DNA of 36,883 bases from Nemertoderma westbladi (GCA_032718475.1 JAUCBJ010001775.1:1-36883); one strand, 5' to 3'; shown: positions 1 to 10,894, counted from the stretch's first letter. Notes: generated by a model not told the origin, from the letters alone. Numbers and translations are program-made.

Positions 1-15
1 AACTTGATATAGAAT

Positions 16-47
16 TCCAAAGTCTACATTTTGATGTAGACTTTGGA
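16..47. repeat. Short perfect hairpin
   Basis: Arms of 14 bp (16-29 and 34-47, core CCAAAGTCTACA) surround a 4-nt loop. A third copy of CAAAGTCTAC follows at 61-70. It could be the edge of a repeat that continues outside the window. No gene is associated. Confidence 0.7.
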
Positions 48-141
48 TATACTATCGATTCAAAGTCTACAAAACTTATGTCAAAGTTATATATACAGTA
101 TTATCTCCTCTTATATCAAAGCAGATTATTTTATAAAATTC

Positions 142-230
142 TGCCCCGTAGAATTCCACCACGGATAATTCTGCGTTGTATAATTCCGCACCTGAAATAA
201 TTATCTCTGACAATTCCATCCCGTCCACCC
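142..230. repeat. Degenerate AATTC/AATTAT tandem repeat
   Basis: AATTC(C/T) or AATTAT recurs every 15-20 bp. On the reverse strand the units read roughly GCGGAATTATAC, resembling the GGCAATTNTCCG array at 12,405-12,592, so the two may be related families. Unit boundaries are blurred. Confidence 0.4.
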
Positions 231-1565
231 GCAGCGGCCCGGTACTTTAAAAATAATTATTTATTATCTGGGGAATAAATGTCCAACGTATTTTTCCCAA
301 ATAACACGGAAGTTTATTCTTAAATTGATACTTTCTTGTTGTTTAATTCTTGAATAAAAGATTGAACTACAAAATAAATTGAACGAACTACAGTATTTTA
401 GTAATTACAGCGATTCCAATCAAACAAACCAGAATATTGGATATTAATTGAGTTCTGTTTTGGAATACGCCCCACAGACACCAGAGTGACACTTTTGAGT
501 GTGTGTATTAATTTGGCTCCAATTACGTACAAACCTTTTCTTCTTCGAAGCTCTTTCAACACATAATAAAATGTAATAATTTCGCCGGGAAAAAGTAAAA
601 TAAATGCAATCCTATGGGATACTTTTTTCCCTAAGGAAAAAGTAATCTTTTTTCCCTAAGGAAAAAAGTAATATTTTTTCCCTAAGGAAAAAAAAGTAAT
701 CTTTTTTCATTTTTTCTTTTTTCATTCATCCACAATTTAACTTCCATGAACACCCGTTATAGATATACCGTTAATGTCTATGTTCCAAAATAAATTATTA
801 TTTCAATAAATAACAGGGTGATATAATATTGTTATTGCATTAAACGCGAGTAATATTTTGGATATTATTGCACTGCACTGCTATATTATATCTAAAAATA
901 TACATACAATTTACAAAATAAGTTAAATATGTGAAATATAATATGTCGGAATACAATAAACTATAACGGATAACTCAGATCACTTAACACTTAAACATAA
1001 CATATACAGACAGACAAACAGTTGACTCAACTAGACCTACTTAATGTTTTAGAAACAGTGAACTTCATAAGCTCAAAGACAATGAAATAAAATACCCAAA
1101 TACGTAAGATAAGAAAACGAACGCAACCCACGCGTAATTAATTATAATGTACAATCTATAAAAGTGAATAAATAACTTTCTATGAAATTAATGCCCTGTG
1201 TGAATGCGGCACTTACTCACTTTCGGAACATTACAAAAGTTAAACAGATGTTGAGTTGAGTGGGTCTAAATAAACGTAAATCTCTAGATCAATATAACGA
1301 CACCTTCCCTCTAATTGTCATTAATTAGAGTTAAACTTATTCTCAACGAGTGTACACAATGTCGGCAAGGGACAGCCACACAGTGACTGCGATCATGAAC
1401 GCTAACAATGTTAATGATCAATAATTGAGGTGAAGGAACAGGTTTTAGTGGAAGGCAATTCTAACCAAAACAGTAAACGAGGGCCAATAGGTTACAATTA
1501 CGTTTTTGCCCCTACCGGCGTAGCGTTTACACCCATAAACAACAGACAACACGGCGTGTTGCCAA
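231..1565. other. AT-rich intergenic stretch
   Basis: Apart from the palindromic repeat at 622-703, I see no gene, RNA or recognisable element here. No AATAAA lies in the minus orientation just after the membrane-protein gene that ends at 1566, so its 3' end is not marked by a canonical signal. Confidence 0.5.
622..703. repeat. Three tandem near-palindromes, TTTTTTCCCTAAGGAAAAAA
   Basis: Three consecutive units each consist of a T-run, CCCTAAGG and an A-run, separated by GTAAT. Each can fold on itself with one mismatch at the centre. They differ mainly in homopolymer length, as expected from slippage. Confidence 0.75.
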
Positions 1566-2225
1566 CTACGTCAAGACCTTTACAATACGACAACGATTGA
1601 GTTTGTCGAGGTAATACAGTTTAACTGAGAGCAACGCAAACTGACCAGTGTGGATAACTGACTGGAAGGCCCAGAATATCGCGGCAAGAGGAAAGTTTAC
1701 GGCGTTCTTGAGACAGAGGTCCGGACAGGAACCACATCGACGACCAATGTAATCTATATCGTGTACCAAGACGAGCACGGTTGACCAGATGGATACCGCG
1801 ACCTGGATAGCGGTAGCTAGCAAAGCGAACATAACGACGGCGATGGCAAGTCGTCGAGGACACCGATGCAAAGCCCGGAAACTGGTTGTCAGACAGAGAA
1901 TCCCCGAGCTGAGAAACAACATAGCGAATCCCGAGAGAGTTAGGTCCAACGGGCAGTCCACCATCCAACGCAAGGGTATGTCGGTGATCAGAACGAAGCC
2001 GCAGAGTATCTGATAGAGGGACAGTAGGAGTAGGATCACCCGGGTCTTACGACGCAGTAGAGAGACAAAGAAATCCTCCCAACTAGGGGTGTTGTCCGGT
2101 GGGGGTACACCAATGCGCACGACTGGTTCCATTCGGTAGATAAGATCCAACGCTGGTACAGCGGTAGTTTTGGTGGTTGTGATAGTCTTGGTAGAACAGT
2201 CTTTATAGATCGTTGTAATTACCAT
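1566..2225 (-). CDS. Four-transmembrane protein, MS4A/CD20-like topology
   Basis: This is an uninterrupted 219-codon frame with ATG in a good context (ACAATGG) and stop TAG. A 60-residue polar, Thr-rich N terminus precedes four hydrophobic segments at about residues 62-82, 93-113, 126-154 and 177-203. The TM1-TM2 loop is short. The TM3-TM4 loop contains three cysteines (C164, C167, C171), and the C-terminal tail is basic (about 207-219). The topology and spacing recall MS4A/TMEM176-type tetraspan proteins, but I see no diagnostic family motif, so the assignment rests on topology alone. The frame is clearly richer in GC than its flanks, as are the other coding exons in the window. It lies on the same strand as the BAG6-like exons to its right and may be an independent gene or sit inside a long intron. 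Its job is unknown; a plasma-membrane or endosomal membrane protein is likely. Confidence 0.65.
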   Translation of the reverse strand: MVITTIYKDCSTKTITTTKTTAVPALDLIYRMEPVVRIGVPPPDNTPSWEDFFVSLLRRKTRVILLLLSLYQILCGFVLITDIPLRWMVDCPLDLTLSGFAMLFLSSGILCLTTSFRALHRCPRRLAIAVVMFALLATAIQVAVSIWSTVLVLVHDIDYIGRRCGSCPDLCLKNAVNFPLAAIFWAFQSVIHTGQFALLSVKLYYLDKLNRCRIVKVLT

Positions 2226-3786
2226 TGTTATTCGATTTTATTATAACTAATTAATAATACAAAAACATAGACAGGTAATAAATAATTCAAAGTAGATGAT
2301 AAGAAATAAATATTGAGCGAGAATTCATTTACTGGAGTTTGTTGAAAGCTTTTTAATGGAGCCAACATTTAAAGGTTGTAGAATTATGTAATAATCAGTC
2401 ACGGGGTTTTAATGAAGGTGCAACGGACCAATCAGATTTGAGCAGCCCGGCTTTGAATACAATGGAGTTGGGAATACAATGGAACCTCTGTTGTAATGAG
2501 GGCCCAATATTCTGGGAACTTTATGACAGGAAAGTATGTCACGCACGATACAGTTACACAACAAAGAGGCCCTTATGGCCGGTAGCATGAATGCCTTACT
2601 GACTAAGCAATCAATATCAACTAACACACAGGAGGTTTATTGTTGTAGCAAAAGTGAAGGCGAGCAATTAAAAACTTATATTGGATATAAAGGCGCACCA
2701 ATTACACCAGAGGGGTCGCCTAAATTAACATGATGTTAATATTATTGTAGATCACACATTGCATATAAGTTACCACATCTCTATCAAGCAACTAAGGCAC
2801 ATATTTAGTATTAGTATTTATTACGTTATTAATATTACGAAGGTATTAACTAATAGGCTGGAATCATATTGATAGCGGACAAGAAAGGGTTAAAGAAATT
2901 ATTAACTGGGAAGCAGCAGCACAAACTTGCGCAAATCGCGCTTCTGCTTATTAGTTACAGGTCGGCGGACCCGCTGCGCTGGGGGTGTAATTGAATTACC
3001 TAAATAAAATTGGCATTGAACTTAAGGATTTATATTCTATTTTATTATATTATATAAATCAGTCCTTTTGAATGAGGAAGATAATAAAATAATAATTATA
3101 TATGTTTTATTCATCCGGATTCCATTGGCAAGTAATATCGATTTGCAACGTATTGAGTAGCGATGGGACTTATCCGGAATTATATTTTTTCAAGGAAATT
3201 TCCGGAAAAGTATACTTCACCCGTATTTACTAACACAAGAGCCAAGACACCGAACCACTGCAACACCACTAAGCCGGTAACACTTGTTTATAGTGTTTAC
3301 TTTACTTTTATTTTCCTATGTGTTTACAGAATGTGTATAAAACTGGCAAAATAGCAGGAGGTATTAAACTGTGAAAGAGTTAAATTGAAAAAGTATTAAT
3401 TTCCGATATTTTAATTCGCTGATAAAAGTCAGCTGACAACTGAGGATGAATTCAACTGGTTATATTATTAGTTTGAGTGTATCCCCGCGAGAGTCAATGG
3501 CGCAAAATGACCGCAAATACCAATAATGTGTGTTTAGTGGGTTTGAAAAATTAATTAAATTTTATTTAAAAAATTAAGGGAAGGGAACGCCACCGAGATC
3601 AGCCCCGAGATGAACAATGGTCGACATAACTTGATTACCTCGTATTCTTAATATACATTGTCCCCGGGAAAAGTAAACAAATTAAGTCGAACTCATGTAA
3701 TCAGTCTACAGTAGGTCATGTATAAACAGAGAAACAATGTCGCTTAATCCTCATTCATTGGAGACATTGCAACATTTATTAAGCTG
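2226..3786. other. Intergenic or intronic AT-rich stretch
   Basis: Small GC-richer islands occur at about 2,930-2,990 and 3,590-3,650. Neither gives a convincing exon with matched splice sites in either direction. The short open frames around 2,409-2,733 and 3,163-3,354 have no recognisable similarity or coding-like composition. Further BAG6 exons, if present, are not recognisable here. Confidence 0.4.
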
Positions 3787-4090
3787 TAATTAAGTAATTC
3801 GCCCATGTGAAGAATACCAGGATTTCACTTTTCGGTCGACCTTTTATTGGAATTTTATATATGAAGATTTTTTATTTTTTTTAATGTATCTTTATTAAGT
3901 GTTTTATAGCGCTTATTTCTGTCTTATAACCTGTACATATACTAATTCGTTTATTGTTTTGGTTAGATTCAGCCATTCTGTAACCTGTGTTTTTGGTGAA
4001 AACCTGGTATTCTTCACATGGAGGTAACTGCAAAGTGAAATATAACGGCAGAAAGTCTGATATTCTTCACATGGGCCAAGTAATTAATAC
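3787..4090. mobile_element. Foldback element or SINE-tail copy with CCCATGTGAAG ends
   Basis: CCCATGTGAAGAATACCAG at 3,802-3,820 recurs inverted at 4,003-4,021, and its first part again inverted at 4,061-4,075. Between the last two lies AACTGCAAAGTGAAATATAA (about 4,026-4,045), also found in the SINE tail at about 35,802-35,821. Related CCCATGTGAAG inverted ends occur at 32,818-32,956. I infer a dispersed, inverted-repeat-bearing family that shares its 3' module with a SINE. No coding capacity. Confidence 0.55.
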
Positions 4091-4229
4091 CATAATGCTT
4101 AATTAAGTTGTGACTATTAAACTGTAGTTTCAACCTTATTCGCAGCTGCTAATACCGGAACCGCGATACGTAATATGGCAAGGAACAAATTTGGAGAAAA
4201 GGCGTACGTGCTGATATAAAGAAGCACCA

Positions 4230-4251
4230 CCCCCCCCCCCCCCCCCCCCCC
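4230..4251. repeat. Poly-C tract, 22 nt
   Basis: An uninterrupted run of 22 C lies about 20 bp beyond the donor site of the candidate exon at 4,272-4,439 on the minus strand, where it reads as poly-G. Confidence 0.9.
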
Positions 4252-4271
4252 GTATTATGATTGGCTGCTAC

Positions 4272-4439
4272 CTGTACGTTGGGTTGGGGTTCCTGTACGA
4301 CTCGAATGTCCGGCGTCCGATATCCGTGACCCCCGGGGCTTCCGGTCGCGTTGACCGTTACGTGCGAGAAACGCGGAGACATTCCGGGGAAGTTACGTGG
4401 AGAAAACCCGGGGAAACCTGCCCCCGAGTTTCCGCCAAC
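4272..4439 (-). CDS. Candidate internal exon, possibly BAG6-like exon 3
   Basis: On the minus strand a pyrimidine-rich acceptor (CCCCTTTTAG) is followed by 168 nt of open, about 60% GC sequence ending at a CAG|GTAGCA donor. It encodes 56 residues, phase 0 on both sides, beginning VGGNSGAGFPGF and including SPRFSHVTVNATGSPGGHGY and PDIRVVQEPQP. Strand, phase and position fit the BAG6-like exon 2 at 5,784-5,912, and the intron between them would hold the 1.1 kb inverted-repeat element. The Gly/Pro-rich sequence suits the low-complexity part of BAG6, but I do not recognise a specific conserved BAG6 segment in it. Coding status is fairly likely; membership in the same gene is inference. Confidence 0.5.
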
Positions 4440-4570
4440 CTAAAAGGGGAAAGAACACAAATTAACTTTATAACTCTCCAGTAATTAGTATAATAGGATA
4501 TTAGTTAGATAGTTATAGGGGCGTCGGCTCTGTTCGCAATAAAGAAGGAACCGTTTTAGTCAACGCAAAT

Positions 4571-5679
4571 GCCGTATTTATTCGAATAAGAGCCTGGGCG
4601 CTTGAGTTTATAAATTGCCAATTGGGGAGCCATTTATTCGAGGGGAGCGTTTATGCGAGGGGGCGTTTATTTGAGGGGAGCGTTTATGCGAGGGTGGGAT
4701 CTTATTCGAGTAAACAGCTGAAACCTGCTCCTTTCCCAGTATTAATTCGGGAAATGGGACTCGAGTCAATGAACCCCCACACACTCTCATGCGCTTAATA
4801 CAAAATATTAAATATATAAAACACACTTATTACTCCAAGTAATAATAATTATTCATAATTAAATAAATTATGTGCTTTAGAACAAATAATGTCAGTTTAA
4901 AGGAGAAATCGATTGAACGTTGATCATAAGACCCGAAATACAAAAAGTAGCCAAAATCTTTAACCTCTATGTATGTTGTTAGAATGTGGTTTCCAAGATT
5001 TCTTAAAATTTACGAATCAGAATAAACATTATTGCATGAAAATTCGTCGAGTAGAAGTATAATTACCGTATTTACTCGAATTAACGCCCCCCTTACTATC
5101 AAATGAGCAACTTAAACGCCTTCCCCGAATAAATGCCCCGGCGTTTAATAATATTACAATGTGGGACGTTAACATTGTTGAGAGTTAACTGATTGTTAAG
5201 ACTGAAGGTAAATGTAGTAGGGTGTTGTACCGCCGTAATAGCCTGCATTGTAATAAAGATAATCCTGGTTTTATTTGAATTATTTCATTTGTTTAACTTG
5301 TTTTCTTGAATTTAACAACATTCTTTATTAGGGTATTTATATTCAAAATGCTGAAAATCTAGAACATAAACATAAACGCCCCACTCGAACCACACATTTT
5401 GTAACTTAAACGCCTTCCCGGAATAAACGCCACCACTCGAACCACACAGTTTGGAACTTAAACGCCTTCCCCGAATAAACGCCCCCCTCGAATAAACGCC
5501 CTTCCCGAATAAACGCCTTCCCCGAATAAACGCCCCCCTCGAATAAACGCCCTTCCCGAATAAACGCCTTCCCCGAATAAACGCCCTCCCCGAATAAACG
5601 CCCCCCTTGAATAAACGCCTCCCCAATTGGCAATTTATAAACTTAAACACCCAGGCTCTTATTCGTGTAAATACGGTAT
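4571..5679. mobile_element. 1.1 kb inverted-repeat element with internal minisatellite
   Basis: The left end (4,571-4,628) and the reverse complement of the right end (5,618-5,679) match closely. Both contain CCGTATTTA, then CGAATAAGAGCCTGGG, then TTTATAAATTGCCAATTGGG. Inside both ends are short tandem units with GAATAAACGCC or its complement. A partial internal terminus of the same kind (ACCGTATTTACTCGAAT) occurs at about 5,069, so a nested or rearranged copy is likely. No transposase frame and no clear target duplication. It would sit in intron 2 of the BAG6-like gene. Confidence 0.7.
5394..5630. repeat. Tandem repeat with GAATAAACGCC core
   Basis: About a dozen copies of a 17-20 bp unit (C-rich spacer plus GAATAAACGCC) run head to tail. 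The complementary motif GCGTTTATNYGAGGGG is repeated a few times at 4,628-4,700 in the left arm of the same element. Long open frames on the minus strand across this array are a by-product of the repeat. Confidence 0.8.
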
Positions 5680-5783
5680 ACAATTTTGAACATTTTGGTA
5701 CCATTTTGGCTACTTTGTTTGTGTTTGTGACCATTATTATTTATACTTAGCCCATACCGGTACGTGAATAATTAAATAAGTAC

Positions 5784-6535
5784 CTGGAACCGTTGAAATA
5801 TTACGTGGTGAGGTGTCCCCGTACCAGTACCACCTCGGGTGGTTGAGGTTGCGGAAGTTGTAACGGGTGCAGGTTGGGTGGAGGGAGGGGGTCGTTCAAC
5901 CAGATGGATCACCTGGGAAGAATAATTGATTAATACGCTCAATAATAATACGTGTGTAGGCATTGTTATACCCGTACAGGTAATTTTTGTTAGATTATAG
6001 ATATCCGTAATAATTTACGGCCAAGTTAGTACAACAGCGATACCATATTTATGGATGCCGTTTATAGCGATACATCGGCTAATTATCTGACTACATATAC
6101 CCGAACCAAGCATTTGTAACACAAACTTAATACATCGTGGTAATAATTAAAGGTATATAGGAGAATTAGTCAGTCGTAAACAGAAGGAAAATAACTGGCG
6201 TACTAAAGTTACTAAATTTATACTTTAATAAATCTTCTTTAAGTCTTTCCTTGTTCTCTATTCCAGTTCTAGATAAATTTAATTAAGAAGTACCGGGTGA
6301 TTTAGCGCGCAATCTGCATTTTTTACAGTTTTTAACTCACCTTCCCGCTTATATCGTGTTCAGATAATAGAGCAGAATCTTGTAGAACTCGACCCGCGTA
6401 TATCAATCGCTGCACATCGGGCAATATAGATACGGAAGTGGCGATCTTCTCTTTGAGTTGCCGAACCGTCATATCATCGGGAACGGAGTACGATCGGGAT
6501 TGCCCATCCAAAGTCTTTACCGTTATGTCAATCAT
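5784..6535 (-). CDS. BAG6: BAG6/Scythe-like, 5' exons 1-2 (join 6341-6535, 5784-5912)
   Basis: Exon 1 (65 codons) encodes a ubiquitin-like domain: VKTLDGQSRSYSV, QLKEKIATSVSI, QRLIYAGRVLQD, then GK. It ends at a consensus AAG|GTGAGT donor. After a 428-nt intron, acceptor TTCTTCCCAG is followed by VIHLVERPPPSTQP, the sequence that directly follows the UBL in BAG6 proteins, then a Thr/Gly/Pro-rich linker. The exon 2 end is taken at CAG|GTACTT (5,784); CAC|GTAATA just before it is an alternative in the same phase. The start is the first ATG of the domain, at 6,535, in context ACAATGA. In known family members BAG6 escorts tail-anchored and mislocalised hydrophobic proteins to GET-pathway insertion or proteasomal degradation, and shuttles between cytosol and nucleus. 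The large remainder of the protein (over 1000 residues in vertebrates) is not recognisable in the window, so the gene is incomplete here. Confidence 0.87.
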
Positions 6536-6746
6536 TGTGATTACCGGTACGTAATTGTTACTCAACTTTCTGAGTTTCAGTAATGCTGTAGTGGTCCGTT
6601 GTATGAGTGTATGAGTGCGTGGTGGTTGGGTCTTGATCAGTTTAGTAGGCCTATTACTGTATTAGTACTGGTTGATCTGAAAGGTTGTGATTGTGTAGCC
6701 TGTAAACTTGTGAATTGTGATGAATTTCACAATAAGACACGAGGCA

Positions 6747-7475
6747 GTAAATAGCAGGGATGTTAAGTGTTCTTTTACTGTTCTTTTCTTTTATGTTCTT
6801 TTATAATAAAAGAACAATTCGATATTTTTAGCAAATTGTTCTTTTATTATGGAATTACTAAGAAACTGCAAAAGTAATGAGAAAATAGGCCTATACCCTC
6901 CCTACTGCGACTGCCCCCCTAATATCACTAATAATACTTCTAGCCTTCTATACTCATGCTATACTCATTTACTCATACCGATATTAATAGTTGTTATGTT
7001 GGATGGATGTCAGGATGTATAGTACCGGTAATTAATACACCCAGTTAGGTTGAATTTATGAACAATAAACAACAGGGGTTTATTTATTTTGTTCCATTAG
7101 ACAAGGATTGGGTGTGAATGAGGAACGCCCCATAGAGCCATACTCTACGTGGGCTTATTTTGTTTCATTAGACAAGGGTTGGATGCGGGTGAGGAACGCC
7201 CCATACTCTACGTGGGCTTATTTTGTTCCATTAGACAAGCTGACAAGGGTTGAATAGGAGTGAGGAATGCCCCATACTGTACGTGGGCTTGTTTAACTCA
7301 TAACCTGTTTATGTAATACACCACATTATAAGAATCAATTATATTTAGCTAACACTTGATACTAAATACAATATAAATGTTCTTTTATGGTCTTTTAATG
7401 TTCTTTTATGTTCTTTTATATCAAAGAACAATTCAGTTTTTAAAAAATTGTTCTTTTAACATCCCTGGTAAATAG
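6747..7475. mobile_element. Non-autonomous hAT-like element with 8-bp target duplication
   Basis: The 713-bp body (6,755-7,467) starts CAGGGATGTTAA and ends with its complement TTAACATCCCTG. It is flanked by a perfect 8-bp direct repeat GTAAATAG (6,747-6,754 and 7,468-7,475). An 8-bp duplication and CAGRG-type termini are typical of hAT transposons. Both subterminal regions carry repeated TTCTTTTA words. There is no transposase frame, so mobility would need an enzyme supplied elsewhere. The perfect target duplication suggests a fairly recent insertion. Confidence 0.88.
7085..7290. repeat. Three-copy 63-71 bp tandem repeat inside the hAT-like element
   Basis: TTTTGTTCCATTAGACAAG begins units at about 7,087, 7,158 and 7,221. 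Each continues through GAGGAACGCCCCATA and TACGTGGGCTT. It occupies the interior of the 713-bp element. Confidence 0.8.
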
Positions 7476-8429
7476 GTATCGGTAGGCTTAAACAGGAAGT
7501 ACCGTACACCGTGACCGACGACCGTAGTACCAGTTAGTGTTGCAATGGGATCCCGTTACCGAAAATCGGGATCCCGACGGAAAATCCCGATCCCCATCAG
7601 CCCATACTGCCATAGAAAAAAAATCGGGATTTTTCGAGCTTTGCTATATCTGAATTTATATGCCCTGCAGCTTAAAATTGGTATAAAATCAAAACAAAAA
7701 TAAATGAATAAAATCAAAATGAATAATCAAAATGAAAAATAAAGTAAAAGTATTGGTAACGTTTTTGCTTTTAGAACTACCTACAGACAGTGCAATAGTA
7801 GCCTAACTTACATGACTTATTACTGTATTATTATAACTGATTTCTGAATCTGAATTTCATTCATTAAATAATGCATAAAATTTATACCGGTACCGGTACA
7901 TGAATGTCTATATTATAAATAATAGAAACACTTCTTGATATGCTTTTTATTGAGTATGATAAACATTTTTATGTGGCAGCTGGTTTCACTGTGTCCAGTC
8001 CAAGTAGCGGGAAGTAGGCCTACAATGCACACATCTCCAATCTCATTATATTTAGAGATGTCACAGTCACACTGTCACAGGCTGGCAGCGATTCACTGAT
8101 TCAGTCTCAGTCAGACTACAGTAGATCAGAAGATAGATATGAAAAATGTTGCAGAAATTATATTAATAACTAAATAACGTGTGTGAATGAAATACGGTAA
8201 CCGTCAGACGTAGTTATGGCTGTATGGCAGTCAATATTAATGTTTTTAAGAACTTGTTAAAAAAAAAGTAGATCTTTTACCTTATTGTACAGTTGTAGTT
8301 TTGATAGATTTTTGGATTAGTAATTTTTACAATATATACAATATAAGACTGTGAGAAACATGCATTTTAGTCTTTTAATTTAACGATATTTTTAGTGCAA
8401 TTGCCAGATTGTTGCCCGTAAGTCAGTAA
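7476..8429. other. Intergenic stretch with CGGGATCCCG-type palindromes
   Basis: At about 7,547-7,640 the words ATCGGGAT and ATCCCGAT alternate, giving several short palindromes; the same words recur at 19,770-19,820. Two overlapping TACCGGTA palindromes lie at 7,885-7,898. A CAGTC/CACAG-rich patch is at about 8,060-8,130. I see no gene. Confidence 0.4.
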
Positions 8430-9983
8430 GTGCAGAAGTGTCCATGTAACCATCCGTGTCCATCCTGTATATTACGTAAACTTGAAGGTAAATCGAGTCG
8501 TACGCCTGATGGTTTCCCCAGTATTATCTTCTCTAGATTATCACGGTGCTTGGCAGCTCCTCTAGCGGCCATTTTCCAAATATCGTTTAGTAGCCATTGT
8601 CTACCTTCTATTTGGTTAACAGCATTCATTGTTCCAATCTATAAGAAGGGGGATGCTGCCGACCCGTACAATTACAGACCTGTTTCTTTGACCTGTATTG
8701 CATGCAAAATTATGGAGATGTGTATAAAGGACAAATTGCTCGATTATTTATATTCTCATAAACTCATATCTAAATCGCAACATGGGTTCTTAAAGAAACG
8801 GTCTACCTGTACTCAATTATTGGAATGTACAACTGATTGGTGCAATTTATTAGATAGTCGACAGAGCACGGACACAATTTATATTGATTTTGCGAAAGCA
8901 TTTGATTCTGTTGTACATAGGAAGTTATTATCTAAATTATCGGCATATGGTATATCTGGAGATTTACTATTGTGGTTATCGGCTTTTTTATCTGATCGTA
9001 GCCAACGTGTTGTTGTTGGAAATAGTTTTTCCGATGTCTGCTATGTACTATCCGGTACCCCTCAAGGTAGCGTACTTGGCCCAATATTGTTTGTGTTGTT
9101 TATTAATGACCTACCTGATATAATCGGTAATAGTGTATCATGCAAATTGTTCGCCGACGATGTAAAGCTGTATGCGCGCTCGTCCGATAATTTGCAACTC
9201 GCTGAAGCTTTATCTGCTTTGGAAAAGTGGGCTGATACATGGCAACTCAAAATTGCTGCTCATAAGTGCATCGTGCTTTACATCGGTTCGGCAGACCGAC
9301 ATGATACGCAGTACATGTTAGGTGGTAAATGTTTAAAGATTGACACTTCCTGTAGAGACCTGGGTATTACAATGTGTAGTTCTCTTAATTTCGATGTTTA
9401 TTGTCGCGAACAAGCTGCCAAGGCCCTAAAAATGACAAATTTGATTTTCAAGTGCTTTTTAACTTCGAATCGTTCTGCATTAATTACGGCTTTTAAATCT
9501 TATGTGCGTCCCTTATTAGAGTACTGTACGCCTATATGGTCTCCTTTTCATTTAGGTTGTATAGACTTACTTGAGCGGGTACAGAGATATTTTACGCGTC
9601 GCCTTTTTAAACGTTGTAATTTGGATTGTACAGTAAGCTATTTGAATCGAATTAACGTATTACAACTTCAACCCCTGGAAGTGCGCCGCATAATTTTTGA
9701 CCTCAAGATGACCTTCGCTCTTTCGAACAACGAAGTCGACCTAAACTTCGCTGACTTCTTTACCTTGGCCCCTAGGGGTGGGTTGAGAGGTCACGACCGT
9801 AAACTGTTTCATAAACAGTCGCGCTTGCAGATGTGCAAAAATAATTTTTCCCATAGAGTGGTGCCCATTTGGAACTCGCTTCCAGCTGAAGTTGTAAATT
9901 GCCGTAATAAACTGTTATTTTCTCTAAGACTCAAAGAAATTAACCTACTTTCTTTTTGTAAGTTTAACCGGAATTTAGTGTAA
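8430..9983 (+). pseudogene. 5'-truncated LINE reverse transcriptase ORF (Jockey/CR1-like)
   Basis: An uninterrupted frame of about 517 codons ends at TAA. Reverse transcriptase motifs appear in order: PIYKKGD..NYRPVSLT (about residues 69-88), YIDFAKAFDSV with catalytic D153, GTPQGSVLGPILFVLFINDL (209-228), LFADDVKLY with D243-D244 (FADD instead of YADD), then the thumb-like region and the family-typical C-terminal PIWNSLPAEV. The upstream endonuclease and ORF1 are absent; a stop (TAA 8,427-8,429) lies just before the frame and the first in-frame ATG is far inside. It is therefore a 5'-truncated insertion, the usual product of target-primed reverse transcription. The catalytic residues are intact, so decay is limited. 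Exact clade (CR1, L2 or Jockey) is uncertain. A second, older copy is at 18,602-19,845. Confidence 0.93.
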
Positions 9984-10608
9984 TTATTGTAATTTTATCT
10001 GTAAATATAATATATGTTTTTATCTGTTCTACTTTATGTTTTTATCATATCTATTATAATTTCTACATACTATTAATTGTTATCTGCCTTCTATATCTAT
10101 ATTTGTAATAATGTCATTTGTTCTACTGTACTACTTGGAACTCATGTATACGTTTTTAATTTAATATGGCATATTGTTACGTTTTTATAAGATTTGTAAA
10201 TTTTTAATAATATGCTGCTCTAATGTACTGTTTATAGTATTTACATACATAATTTCAATATTTTTACTTCATTTCCGTTTAAATTTCCGCTTGATTTCAC
10301 TCTTTAGTAAGTACTGTCCGTTTTTATTTTCTTAAGATGCATTGGTCACAATTTTATTTATTCGTGTTTTTCTGATTTCAATTCAACTATTAGTGTACCT
10401 GGTCTTACCGTAAGTGTACCTTGTTGTTTTTCTCCGGTGTTAACATTTTTATAATATTTCACCGTGTTTAATAATAATAATAATAATAACCTCTGACAGT
10501 CTGAACCTGGGTGATGTTCTGCCTTTTAATTAATTCTGTAATTTTTATATGTTTAATGCTTTAATCTGTTAATGATTAATAAAAGAGTGCATTATTATTA
10601 TTGTTATT
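9984..10608 (+). mobile_element. LINE 3' untranslated region and ATT-repeat tail
   Basis: AT-rich sequence follows the RT stop codon, with an (AAT)n run at about 10,470-10,488, AATAAA near 10,579, and a terminal ATTATTATTATTGTTATT run ending at about 10,608. A short simple-repeat tail of this kind is typical of CR1/L2-like elements. I take this as the 3' boundary of the insertion. Confidence 0.65.
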
Positions 10609-10615
10609 AGGCCTA

Positions 10616-10894
10616 CTGCACTTACTGCACATACACACATACCGGTACTGCAGGCAGTACCAGACCTGCAGACTGCCAGACTCAGACTGGCAGACGCCAG
10701 TGCAACAGTGTCTTATGTCTGTATGTTCAGACTGTCAGACATTCAGATGTTAGAATCGAACATGGGCAAGATCGCAGATGGCAGGATGCTGGGATGGGCT
10801 GGGCGTAGTACAGTGTACAGTCAGACAGTACTAGGACAGTAGGGTACCTCCTACACAGCAGTACTGTCTACAGGCTGACAGGTACAACAGTCAT
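10616..10894. other. CAGAC/ACAGT-rich non-coding stretch
   Basis: The words CAGAC, GCAGACTG and ACAGT recur irregularly, making a cryptically simple sequence. No gene is seen. Confidence 0.4.

Noticed and set aside
2409-3354. Three small frames (63-72 codons)
   Set aside because: No splice context, domain or GC rise comparable with true exons in this window.
5312-5734. 140-codon repetitive minus-strand frame
   Set aside because: It is made by the GAATAAACGCC tandem array and the inverted arm of the same element.
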